A stretch of DNA of 64,000 bases, taken from Kumtagia sp963820075 (GTDB taxonomy: Bacteria; Pseudomonadota; Alphaproteobacteria; Rhizobiales; Rhizobiaceae). The translations under genes were made by a program, and so were the position numbers. The notes beneath the pieces were generated by a model that was not told the DNA's origin, did not search any database, and was given only the letters and a program-made list of their open reading frames with translations. The number at the start of each line of letters is the position of its first letter. Within the stretch, counting starts at the first letter, position 1. Where the stretch lies: positions 165,262 through 229,261 of the forward strand of contig CAWFYS010000022.1 of NCBI GenBank assembly GCA_963820075.1. The letters run 5' to 3'. This document shows, one piece after another, positions 19,344-29,300 of the stretch.

Positions 19344-20207
19344 ATGATGCCCTGGACCGACCGCGCGGGAAAGTTCTCGCTTCTCAAGGCGATGGTTTTC
19401 GCCGGCCTGTTCATACCGGCGATCCTGATTGCCGCGCGGTGGGAGACAGGACAGCTCGGGCCCCGGCCTGTCACCGAGGCCATCCACCAAGCCGGCGATT
19501 GGGCCATCCGCCTGCTTTTCATCTCGCTGGCGGTGACACCGCTGCGCCGCATCGCCGACTGGCCGAAGCTCATTGTCGTGCGCCGCATGATCGGGGTTGC
19601 CGCGCTCTTCTATGCGCTTGCCCATTTCTGCCTTTACGTGATCGACCAGAATTTCAGCATCGCGCGCATCGCCTCCGAGATCGCCCTCAGGATATATTTG
19701 ACGATCGGATTCGCCGCGCTGATAGGGCTTTCAATACTGGGAGCGACATCGACCGACGCCGCCATCCGAAAACTCGGGCGCAATTGGAACCGCTTGCACA
19801 AGCTGGTTTACGCCATCGGTATTCTCGCCACCCTGCATTTTTTCATGCAGACCAAGGCCGACGTGTACGAGGCGACGTTGATGAGCGGGTTTTTCGTGCT
19901 GCTGATGGCCTACCGTCTGGCGCACTGGCGCGATTTTCGTCTCGCTTCGCCCCCGGTCCTAATAGGCGCGGCTATCGTTGCGGCACTCGCGACCGTCGGG
20001 CTGGAATACGCCTGGTACGGCCTTGCCACGGGCATTCCGCCTTCGCGCGTGCTTGCCGCCAACCTGCAGTTCGCCTTCTCCGTGCGGCCGGCGTGGTGGG
20101 TGCTGGCGGTCGGCGTGGCGGTCGCCGCCATTCCGCCCGCGCGGGCGCTTTTCCGCCGCATGGATACAAGAAGCGGCCGGCGCGTGGCCCGGGCACCCGC
20201 CGCCTAA
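19344..20207 (+). CDS. msrQ: Heme-binding membrane subunit of methionine sulfoxide reductase
   Basis: A 287-residue ferric-reductase-like membrane protein with about six core spans plus an extra C-terminal hydrophobic pair. Histidines likely to hold heme are in ALAHFCLYV, RLHKLVYAIG and ATLHFFMQ. LLFISLAVTPLRRIADWP is a strong MsrQ (YedZ) signature. MsrQ passes electrons from the quinone pool or flavin to periplasmic MsrP, a molybdoprotein. No msrP is adjacent, although molybdenum-cofactor genes are close by. The TAA stop coincides with the edge of a dispersed repeat copy. Confidence 0.9.
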   Translation: MMPWTDRAGKFSLLKAMVFAGLFIPAILIAARWETGQLGPRPVTEAIHQAGDWAIRLLFISLAVTPLRRIADWPKLIVVRRMIGVAALFYALAHFCLYVIDQNFSIARIASEIALRIYLTIGFAALIGLSILGATSTDAAIRKLGRNWNRLHKLVYAIGILATLHFFMQTKADVYEATLMSGFFVLLMAYRLAHWRDFRLASPPVLIGAAIVAALATVGLEYAWYGLATGIPPSRVLAANLQFAFSVRPAWWVLAVGVAVAAIPPARALFRRMDTRSGRRVARAPAA

Positions 20208-20306
20208 ACAAACTCGCGTGGCTTCGCCCACGCTTCGCCTGCTTAGTCTCTTGTTTTGTCGCGGGTTTCTGTCGGAAAACCGTGACACTTTTCCGGAACC
20301 TGCTTA
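20205..20306 (-). repeat. Dispersed ~102-bp intergenic repeat, copy 3
   Basis: Reverse-oriented copy of the 8215-8317 repeat, slightly more diverged (a two-base deletion in the GTGTG stretch and several substitutions). Its first three bases on the plus strand, 20205-20207, are the stop codon of msrQ, and it almost reaches the stop of the MarR gene at 20315. It thus fills the gap between two convergent genes. Confidence 0.85.
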
Positions 20307-20314
20307 GAGCCGGC

Positions 20315-20767
20315 TCACTCGATCTTCAGCGCCTCGGCGATGCGGCGCATATGCGTGCCGACGAGGTCGCAGTCGCTCGGCGGAACGGCGCCCATCGCTT
20401 TTTCGATCAGCGGCATATAGACCTTGAGTGCCTTCATAAGCAGCGCCTCGCCGTCCTGGGTGAGCGACAGGCGAAGGATGCGCCGGTCCTTTTCGTCGCC
20501 TTCGCGGCGCAAGAGTTCCCGGCTTTCGAGCTGCGGCACCAGCATCGTGATGTTCGACCGCCCGACCAGGAGCCTGCGCGCAAGCTCGTGGTGGGAGATA
20601 CCGGGGTGCCGGTAGAGGTTCATGAGCACGTCAAGCTGCGCCGGCTTCAGGTCGAGCGGCTGCAACGCGGCTCCGAGGGCGCGTCCGACCGAATGACAAG
20701 CGCTCGCCATGGCGACCCAGTTACGGAAGCGCGGATTGTCCCAGGGCAGCTCCGGAATCGTGTTCAT
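20315..20767 (-). CDS. MarR family transcriptional regulator
   Basis: A 150-residue winged-helix regulator. The DNA-binding core is LKPAQLDVLMNLYRHPGISH, then ELARRLLVGRSNITMLVPQLE and the wing REGDEKDRRILRLSLTQDG. N- and C-terminal helices form the dimer interface. The target is unknown: the neighbour on the other side of its promoter is the L,D-transpeptidase gene about 350 bases away. The start ATG at 20767 gives MNTIPELPWDNPRFRNW, typical for this subgroup. Confidence 0.9.
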   Translation of the reverse strand: MNTIPELPWDNPRFRNWVAMASACHSVGRALGAALQPLDLKPAQLDVLMNLYRHPGISHHELARRLLVGRSNITMLVPQLESRELLRREGDEKDRRILRLSLTQDGEALLMKALKVYMPLIEKAMGAVPPSDCDLVGTHMRRIAEALKIE

Positions 20768-21116
20768 TCTTGAACCGGCATGTTCGCGCCTGAACTATCG
20801 CATGGAGCGCAATTATGACATCTTTGGGCTGTCGGGTCATCGGCGCCGCGCTTCCTGTCGCGGAGTGGCGCCGAATCCGCGCAGGCATGGTGTCGTGCGC
20901 GCCGAAACTCTCCTGCGGCGGGATTTGGAATTTGGCGGGTCAATTCGGGAAGGATTTCAGCCAGCCTGAATCGGGCAATGAGGCTGGTTCTTCATGGAAT
21001 CTTAACCCTGCCGGTAGGACTGGATAGACTTGGCCCGACACACCGCCGGGCAGGGCGGCTGCGGTTGGCGTAGTAAGGTGCCGCATGGATGGCGCGGCGA
21101 TTTCTGAGGGAGAGCA
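20768..21116. other. Intergenic region between MarR and L,D-transpeptidase genes
   Basis: A 349-base gap between divergent genes. It should contain both promoters. No clear palindromic operator, RNA or small gene was recognised. A GGGAGAG Shine-Dalgarno occurs just before the transpeptidase ATG. Confidence 0.4.
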
Positions 21117-22988
21117 ATGGCATCAAAGCCGAAGCGGATATCGGTCGTTTCGCTCTCGCTACTGGCGCTGGGCCTTTGCCTCGGCCCGACGGACGCCGGG
21201 GCACAGACTTTGTTCGAGGCTCTTTTCGGCGGCGGCATCAAGAGGATGCAACCTCGGGAATCTCCGCCGCCGGCCAAGCGTCCCAAGGTCAGAAGGAATG
21301 CCGCCGCGGCGCCCAAGATCACCGGACCGAGCTATTACAGCTACAAGGCGGATCAACTGATCAAGGTCGATTTTTCGCCGTTGAAGCGTGTGGCCGCGCC
21401 GGTCTCCTATCAGCCGCCGGCGGGGGAGGGATCGCTTCAATTCGACGAAGCGATGGCCGGATTGGATGGATTCGAACTGATCGCCGAGAAGGACATCGCC
21501 GCGGCGCTGGCGGCCTATTACGCCGACAGCCGCTCTTTCATCTGGATCGACGGTGCCACGCCGAATACCCGCGCCGCCGAGACGATCCGGGTTCTGTCCG
21601 AGGCGGACAGTCACGGCCTCGATCCGGCGGATTATATGGTCGTTGTGCCGCCGGCGGAAGACCGCGCGGCTGATCCCATGGGCCGTCGTCGCGATCTCGT
21701 GCGGTTCGAGATGGCGCTTTCGGCACGCGCGCTCCGCTACCTTCGCGACGCCACGATGGGGCGCGTCGATCCGAATCGTATCTCGGGCTACCATGATTTC
21801 CCGCCAAAGCCACTCGATCTTGCCGCCGCCTTGAAGGCACTGGCGAATTCCCCGGACGTTCGCACCTATCTTCAATCGCACCATCCCCAGAGCCCCGAAT
21901 ACCAGGCGCTCAGGGTCGAACTCGAAACGCTGCAAGCCAGCGCCGGCGGGGACGATGTCGCGGTCGATCCGAAACTCCTCTTGAAGCCCGGCGAAAACAG
22001 CGCCGAACTGCCGAAGCTGCTGGGACTGATCGCGCGCAATCTCGATGACGAACTCGGCGGTGAATATGGCGAGGTGCTCTGGCGGCTAAGTCGCAGCGAG
22101 ACCTATTCGGACGAATTGGTGCCCGTCATCCAGGCTGTCCAGAGGCGCAACGGCCTGAAACCCGATGGTGTTCTTGGTCCGCGAACAGTTAACCTGATCG
22201 CCGGAAGCTCGTCAGCGGAGCGAATCGAAAAGGTCCGGATCGCCCTGGAACAGCTGCGCTGGCTGCCGGCGGACCTCGGCACCCCGCGCGTCTTCGTCAA
22301 TCAGCCGGCCTTTACGGCGAGCTTTATCGACGGCGGAGCGGAGAAGCTGAAAACGCGCGTCGTCATCGGCACGCCGGGAACCCAGACGAGTTTCTTCTAC
22401 GACGAGATCGAGCAGGTCGATTACAATCCGTATTGGGGCGTGCCGCAATCCATCATCGTCAACGAGATGTTGCCGCGACTACGCCGGGATCCCGGTTATC
22501 TCGACCGCGCCGGTTACGAGGTGTTTGACGCCAAGGGCCGCCGCATTCCCTCCGCCGCGATCAACTGGGGCCGGTACGGCGCCAAAATTCCCTACGGCGT
22601 GCGGCAGACACCGAGCGAAGCCAACGCGCTCGGCGAATTGAAGATACTTTTCCCGAACAAGCATTCCATCTACATGCATGACACGCCGACGAAGGACCTG
22701 TTCCAGCGCGACTCGCGTGCGTTCAGTCACGGCTGCATTCGCCTGCAGGACCCGCGCGGCATGGCTGCCGCCGTGCTCGGCTCGTCGGTCGAGCATGTCG
22801 CCGAAAAGCTGAAGCAGGGCCACTCCTCGGAGAAGGTGAGCCGCAAGATCCCTGTCTATGTCGCCTATTTCACGGCCTGGCCGACAATGTCGGGCAAGGT
22901 GGAATATTTCGGCGACGTTTATGACCGTGACACGCGCCTGAAGCTGGCGCTCGATGCCACTGAGGCGGTCCGCGCGCCAGGCAGCTGA
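21117..22988 (+). CDS. Periplasmic L,D-transpeptidase (YcbB/LdtD type)
   Basis: A 623-residue exported enzyme that forms 3-3 cross-links in peptidoglycan. A signal peptide ends near DAGAQ (residue ~30). An N-terminal scaffold domain follows. A peptidoglycan-binding helical motif near residues 330-370 reads VQRRNGLKPDGVLGPRTVN. The catalytic domain (about 385-545) contains YNPYWGVPQSI, IYMHDTPTKDLFQRDSRAF and SHGCIRLQDP, with nucleophile Cys540. In polar-growing Rhizobiales, L,D-transpeptidation dominates wall synthesis, so its location beside the giant growth-pole-type gene may be meaningful. The gap after it is full of palindromic repeats. Confidence 0.94.
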   Translation: MASKPKRISVVSLSLLALGLCLGPTDAGAQTLFEALFGGGIKRMQPRESPPPAKRPKVRRNAAAAPKITGPSYYSYKADQLIKVDFSPLKRVAAPVSYQPPAGEGSLQFDEAMAGLDGFELIAEKDIAAALAAYYADSRSFIWIDGATPNTRAAETIRVLSEADSHGLDPADYMVVVPPAEDRAADPMGRRRDLVRFEMALSARALRYLRDATMGRVDPNRISGYHDFPPKPLDLAAALKALANSPDVRTYLQSHHPQSPEYQALRVELETLQASAGGDDVAVDPKLLLKPGENSAELPKLLGLIARNLDDELGGEYGEVLWRLSRSETYSDELVPVIQAVQRRNGLKPDGVLGPRTVNLIAGSSSAERIEKVRIALEQLRWLPADLGTPRVFVNQPAFTASFIDGGAEKLKTRVVIGTPGTQTSFFYDEIEQVDYNPYWGVPQSIIVNEMLPRLRRDPGYLDRAGYEVFDAKGRRIPSAAINWGRYGAKIPYGVRQTPSEANALGELKILFPNKHSIYMHDTPTKDLFQRDSRAFSHGCIRLQDPRGMAAAVLGSSVEHVAEKLKQGHSSEKVSRKIPVYVAYFTAWPTMSGKVEYFGDVYDRDTRLKLALDATEAVRAPGS

Positions 22989-23037
22989 GCAGGCTCGCCG
23001 ATCGCCATCGGCGCGGAAGAGGCGAAAGGGTGAAACT

Positions 23038-23336
23038 GCCGATCTCCCTCCTTGTGGGGGAGATGTCCGGCAGGACAGAGGGGGGCGCGACGGAACGCGG
23101 CCTTTTCCGTACCAAGCATCGCCGTTCTGTTGGCGCGCCGCGCAACCAGCACCTGATGAAATCGCCTCCGCGCTCCTCTCGCGCTATTGTCGGCGTCGGC
23201 GCTCCACGTTGCCCCCTCTGGCCTGCCGGCCATCTCCCCCACAAGGCGGGAGATTGGCCCTCTCGGAAATGTCGCGATTGGCGAACAGCGAGGCGACGGC
23301 CAATCTCCCCACAAGGCCCACAAAGGCGAGATTGGC
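23038..23336. repeat. Cluster of intergenic palindromic repeats
   Basis: Two 47-base arms (23038-23084 and 23212-23258) are inverted copies with four mismatches. Each contains the common rhizobial core CTTGTGGGGGAGATG followed by a CCGGCAGG box. A third, partial unit at 23299-23336 has arms GCCAATCTC and GAGATTGGC. The whole gap of 395 bases between the transpeptidase stop and the giant gene stop (convergent genes) consists largely of these elements; no gene is seen in it. Confidence 0.75.
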
Positions 23337-23383
23337 AGCTTGGGTGCCGCGCGGCCTCAAGGAGGCAGCCGCGTTACCCCTCG

Positions 23384-26300
23384 CTACCGCAGCCGGCCGG
23401 CTGCGTGGGCAAGCATCGTATAGACCTTTCCCGTATCCGAGGAGAGATAGGTCGGCGTCAGCTTGTTGTCGCGGTCGTTGCGGGCGACGTCCTTGAGCAG
23501 CTTCTCGAAATCCTCGCAATAACGGTCCACCGCGGCACGGAAATCGCCGTCGGCCTGATATTTGCGCCTGATCTCGTCGAAGGTCTGTTGGCCCTTGAGG
23601 GTGTAAAGACGGCGTGTAAACACATCGCGCTCGCCACGACGGTAGCGGCCCCACAGTTCGACAGCCGCATCATCGTCGATGGCACGGGCGATATCGACCG
23701 ACAGCGAGTTCAGCGAATCGGCTACGGACGCCGATGGGCTCGGCTCGGAACGCTGTACGGCCACTTCGCCATCCTCGCTCTCGGCGCGCGCCGCGCCGCT
23801 GAGCAGATCGCGAACCCACCCCCCGGTCTTCGGCCGGGCAGCCTCGACCTGCGGGCGCGGCGCTTCGGCCTTTGGCGCCGGTTCGGGCGGTTGTTCCACC
23901 TGACGCGGCTGCGGCGGCACCAGGCGGCGGGGCGGCTGTGCCTGCGGCTGCGGCTGCGGCTGCGGTTTGTCGGAAACATCGATGGTCCGGCCGGATTTCG
24001 CAACAATATCTGAGAGTTCCTTGAGAGCCTTGATCTGCTCGCCGACGGCGCGCCGAATAGCCGTGGTCGACTCCTTGGCCTCCTGCGGCATCTCGATCAC
24101 ACCCTTCTTGAGCTCCGCTCTCGTCGCGTCGAGATCGCCCTTGATGGAACCCGCCGTGCGGCGCATCTCCTCGGTCGCGTCGGCGAAGCGCGTGGTGGCC
24201 AATTCGACAACCTCGGCAATCGCCGCGCGGATCTTGTCGGTGGCGGCCAGCGTGCGGCCCTCCGCCTGTTCAAGCGCTCCGCCGACAAGGTCCTCGAACG
24301 ACTTCATGATGTTCTGAATGTCTTCCGACTTCTTGACCAGGCCGACGGCGAGGTCCTCCAGCGCCAGTTGCCGTTCGAACGAGTGCTCAAGGTTGCTTTG
24401 AGCCGAGCCAAGCAGTTGCGAAGCGCTCGTCAGGAGCCGGCTGTGCTCCTCGAAGCGTGTTGCGATGGAAGCAACTTCGCGCAAAGTGCCGGACGAAAGC
24501 TCGGCAAGCCGGGTGGTGTTGGAATCCATCAGCCGGGACGAGTTGGCGAAGGTAAGGGCGGCTTTCTCGGTGGTCGCCGCGAAGCGGTCGGTGGTCGAGC
24601 TGAGTTCGGTATCCACCTTCGACAGGTTTTCGGCGGCGGCTTCTATCAGCTTGCCGAGTTTGGCGCTCGATGTGGACATGCGGCCGATCAGCTCGTTGAC
24701 CCCGCTGGCGAGGCTGCCGCGCGCTCCGTCGACCGCGGCGAGCGTCTCCGACGTGCGGCTGGCCAGCGCTTCGGCGAGCGCCGCGTTTTCCGCGCGCAGC
24801 TTTTCCGCGGCGCGCTGGGATACGGTTTCAACGGTCCTTTCAAGTTCGGCATTGGCAGCCGTGAGCTTGTCGGCGATCGGGCGTGCGGTCTCATCAAGAA
24901 CCCGCGTGATCTCGGCCGAGCGCTCGGCCATCAACGCATTGAGTTCACGCGTGCTTGCGGCGATCGTTCGCGCCGCCTCGTTGGTGCTCTCGCCGATATG
25001 CTTGCCCACGGCGGTGAAGGTATCCGCGACAATGTCGGCGCGCGACACGAGCTGCGCCTCGGCGTTCGCGACATGCTCGCCGACCCTGCGACCAAGCAGT
25101 GCGGCGCTGTTTTCCATCCGGCTCTCGACGTCGAAAATCGTGGCGCCGACGCGTCTGGCGGCTGCCTCGGCGCTGCTTTCCATTCGACCCTCGACGTCGG
25201 CAATGGTTGCGTCGACACGGCCGGCCGCCGCATCGGCACTGCCGGCCAGCCGGCCCTCGACATGCGCAATGGTTGCGTCGACGCGGCTGGCCGCCGCATC
25301 GGCACTGTTGGCCAGCCGGCCCTCCGCGTCCGCGAGTCTCGCTTCGAGTTCCTTGGAAGAGTGGGCGACGCGGGCCGAAACCCGCCTTTCAGCCGTCGCG
25401 AAGGTGTTCGCCGCTTCCTCGGCACGGGCGCTGATCATCGCGGCGCTTTCTCCGATGTGCGCGGCAAGCCGCTCGTCCGCATCCTTGAAGATTTCTCCCA
25501 ATTCGATCGCGCGCGCCGACAGTGCCTCGGCCGCCGCATCCGTCCGTATCGCAATTCGTTCGTCGGCGCTTTCGAAGATGCCGCCGATTTCGACGGCGCG
25601 GGCCGCGAGCGTGTCGGCGCTGTGGTCTATCCTGGCGGCAATGCGCTCATCCGCTGCCTCGAACAGCTTCTCGAACTGATTGGCGCGGCCGGCCAGCATG
25701 GCGGAGCCCCTTTCCACGCCTAGAGCCACGCGCTCATCCGCTTCCTGGAAGACGCGCCCGATCTCGCCGGCACGTTGCGCCAAAGTCGCGGCCGTGTCGC
25801 CGACGCGCGCGGTGAGGCGCTGGTCGGCGTTTTCGAACACCTCGATGAGTTCAGACGCTCGCGCCCCGAATTCCTGCGCGCCGTTGGAGATGCGCTCGGC
25901 GAACTTGCGGTCCGCGCTGTCGAAGAGCGCTCCCATCTCTCCGGTGCGGGCTTCGAGCGTCTCGGCGCCCTTGACGAAGCGCGTGATGATCCGCTCGTCG
26001 ACGGTGTCGAACAGGCGGCTCATCTCGGCCGCGTGAGTGCGGAGCACGTCGGCTGATTCGGTGATCCGTTGGCTGAGCGTGCCGTCGACCTTTTCGAAGC
26101 TCCGGCCGATCTCGCCGGCACGCGCGGCCAGCGTTTCGGCGGTGGCCACCGCGCGCTCGACGATCCTCCGGTCGCTGTGCTCGAAGACCTGGGCGATCTC
26201 GGCGGCGCGGGCCGACAGCGTGTCGGCGGTTTCATTGGCGCGGGCGAGCAGGCGCTGGTCAGCGTCGGCGAACACGTCGGCGATGTCGCTGGCCCGAGCC

Positions 26301-29300
26301 AGCAGGGCGGCGGACGTCCGTTCGGCCCGCTCGGCGATGCGCTGGTCGGCATCGGTGAAGGCGTCGCCGGCATCCTTTTGGAGAGCCGCCGTTATCTCCA
26401 TCACCTTGTCGCGCAGGGATGTAGCGACGGCGACGGCACTCCCCTCAAGGGCCAGCCGCACGCTGTCGACGCCGACCGACAGGGCGCGCCGCATGGTGCC
26501 TGTGCGTTCCTCGATGACGCCCGTCTGATGGTCGAAGGCCTCGCCGATCTTCGCCACATCCGCGGCGAGCGCCTGCGAGATCAGTTCACGCTTTCCTGCG
26601 ATCGTGTCGATGTGCGAGGATATTTCGACGTCGATGGCCTGCCGGGCATCGACAAGCTTGTCAAGATCGCTGTCGAGCGCCCGCACGAAGATTTCGCGGC
26701 TTTCGGACAGCTTGCCGATATGGTCGGCGACCATGGCGTCGACGCCGGCGCGGCTCTCGGAGACCTTCCGCAGATCCGTCTCCAGCGCCTGCGCCAGAAT
26801 GCTGCGTCCATGCGCGATGCCGGCCACCTGCGACTGGACCAGCCGATCGATATCGTCGCGAGCTTCGGCAAGCTTGGCCAGATCCTCCTCGAGCGCATGT
26901 CCGAGGGCGGTACGGCCTTGCGCCAATCTCCCGACATGTTCCTCGACGAGACCGTCGATTCTGAAGCGGGCCTCGCTCAACTGCATCAGGTCGGACTCGA
27001 GCGCGCGCCGCAGCGCCTCACGGCCTTCCGCCAGCTTCTCGACCTTTCCTTCGACCAGCCGGTCGATGTCGCCGCGCGCCTCTCCCAGTCTGGCGAGATC
27101 GTTCTCAAGCGCGCGTCGCAGGATGTCGCGGCCCTGAGCCAGCTTGTCCACCTGCGCGGAAACAAGTGCGTCGATGCCCGCCCGGGTTTCACCCAGCTTG
27201 GCGAGATCGTCCGCGAGCGTCCTGGCAAGAACATTCCTGCCCTCGGCCAGCTTTTGGTCCTGATCGGCGATCACCCGGTCGATAATGGCAAGGTCGCCCT
27301 GCAGCGCCTCGGTCAGCACGCCGCGCGAGGCGGCCAGCTTTTCCGTCTGGCTGGCGACGAGTTCGTCGACCATTTCGAGATCGGTGCGCAGCGCGTCGGT
27401 GAGCGCGTTGCGGGTTTCGGCCAGCTTTTCGACATGACCGCCGATCACGCCGGCGATGCTCGACATATCCTGTTCGAGCGCCCGCGACAGAACTTCCCGA
27501 CCGCCGGCCAGATTGGTGATCTGGTCGCGGATGACGACCTCCAGTCCGGACATGTCCGCCGCAATGGCTTGGGCAAGCATGTCGCGGCCCTCCGAAATAC
27601 GCTCGAGTTGCCTTGTCACGATCTTGTCGAGGACATCCCGGCCTTCGTCGATCTTGCGCAAATCGGCGTCCAGCGCCCGCGACAGCAGGCTGCGGCCCTC
27701 CGCTAGTTTCGCCACATGCCCCATGATGCTGGCGTCGATGCCGTCGCGCGCCGCCGCCACCTTGTCGAGATCGGTTTCGAGCGCCTGGGTGAGCACGCCG
27801 CGACCCTCGGCGATCCGCTCGACCTGCGCCTTGACCAGCCCATCCACCTCGTTGCGGGCTTCGGCAAGCTTGTCGAGGTCGGCTTCGAGTGCGAGCTTCA
27901 GAGCATCTCGGCCCTGCGATAGTCTCTCGACATGCGTGGTGATGAGATTGTCGACCTGTCCGCGCGCGGCCAGGACCCTTTCGAGATCGTCTTCCAGGGC
28001 GTGGGTAAGTCTGTCGCGACCTTCGGTGAATTTCTCCAACTGACCGATAATTATGCCCTCGATGACCGTCCGACCCTCGGCCAAGGCCGCGAGGTCCGCT
28101 TCCAGCGCCCGGCTCAGCCTGTCGCGGCCTTCGGCGAGCTTGTCGAGATGGGTTGCGGCGATGTGATCGATCTCCGACCGGCTTTCCAGTACCCGGGCAA
28201 GGTCCGCCTGGAGTGCCTGCTTCAGCATTTCGCGGCCCTCCGTCAGCATCTGAACGTGGGTTTCGGCAATGCCGTCGATTTCGCTTCGGCTTTGCGAAAG
28301 CCTGGCGAGGTCGGCTTCGAGCGCCCGTTTCAGGATGTCGCGGCCTTCCGCAAGCTTGCCGACCTGCGCGCTGACGAGCCCGTCAATGCTGGCCCGGCCA
28401 TCCGCCAAAGTGGCCAGGTCGGCCTCGAGCGCCTGTTTGAGCACTTCGCGCCCCTGGGCAAGGTGTTCGATATGCGTCGCGGCAAGCCCGTCGATTTCCG
28501 TGCGGCTCCCGTCAAGCCTGGCCAGATCGGCCTCGAGCGCTTGTTTGAGCACTTCGCGTCCCTGGGCCAGGTGATCGATATGGGTCGAGGCCAGCCCGTC
28601 GATTTCCGCGCGGCTCTCGGCAAGCCTGGCCAGGTCGGCTTCAAGGGCCTGCTTCAGCATTTCGCGGCCTTCGCCAAGCCTTTCGACATGGGCCACGGCG
28701 ATGCCGTCGATTTCCGCCTTGCTTTCCACTAGCTTCGCCAGTTCGGCTTCAAGCGCTTGCTTGAGAAGTTCGCGGCCTTCGGCGAGCTTGTCGATGTGCG
28801 TGGCGGCAATGCCGTCGATTTCGCTTCGGCTGCGAGACAGCCTGGCTAGGTCGGCTTCGAGCGCGCGCCTCAGAATGTCGCGCCCTTCCGCCAGTTTGTT
28901 GATCTGCGCGCTCACGAGCCCGTCAATGCTGGCGCGATCATCCGCCAGCGTGGCGAGATCGGCTTCGAGCGCCTGCCTGAGCACCTCGCGCGCCTGGGCC
29001 AGGTGCTCGATATGGGTCGTCGCGAGACCGTCGATGTCCGCGCGGCTTCCGGCAAGCTTTTCCAGGTCGGCCTCCAGCGCCTGCTTCAACGCCTCGCGCC
29101 CCTGGGCAAGTCTGTCCACATGGGCCACGGCGATGCCGTCGATTTCCGCCTTGCTCTCGGATAGTTTCGCCAGATCGGCCTCCAGCGCGCGCTTCAGTAT
29201 GTCGCGGCCCTCGGCGAGTTTCTCGACCTGAGCAGCGACCAGTCCGTCTATGCCGGCCCGACTTTCGACGAGCTTTGCGAGGTCCGCGGCCAGCGCCTGC

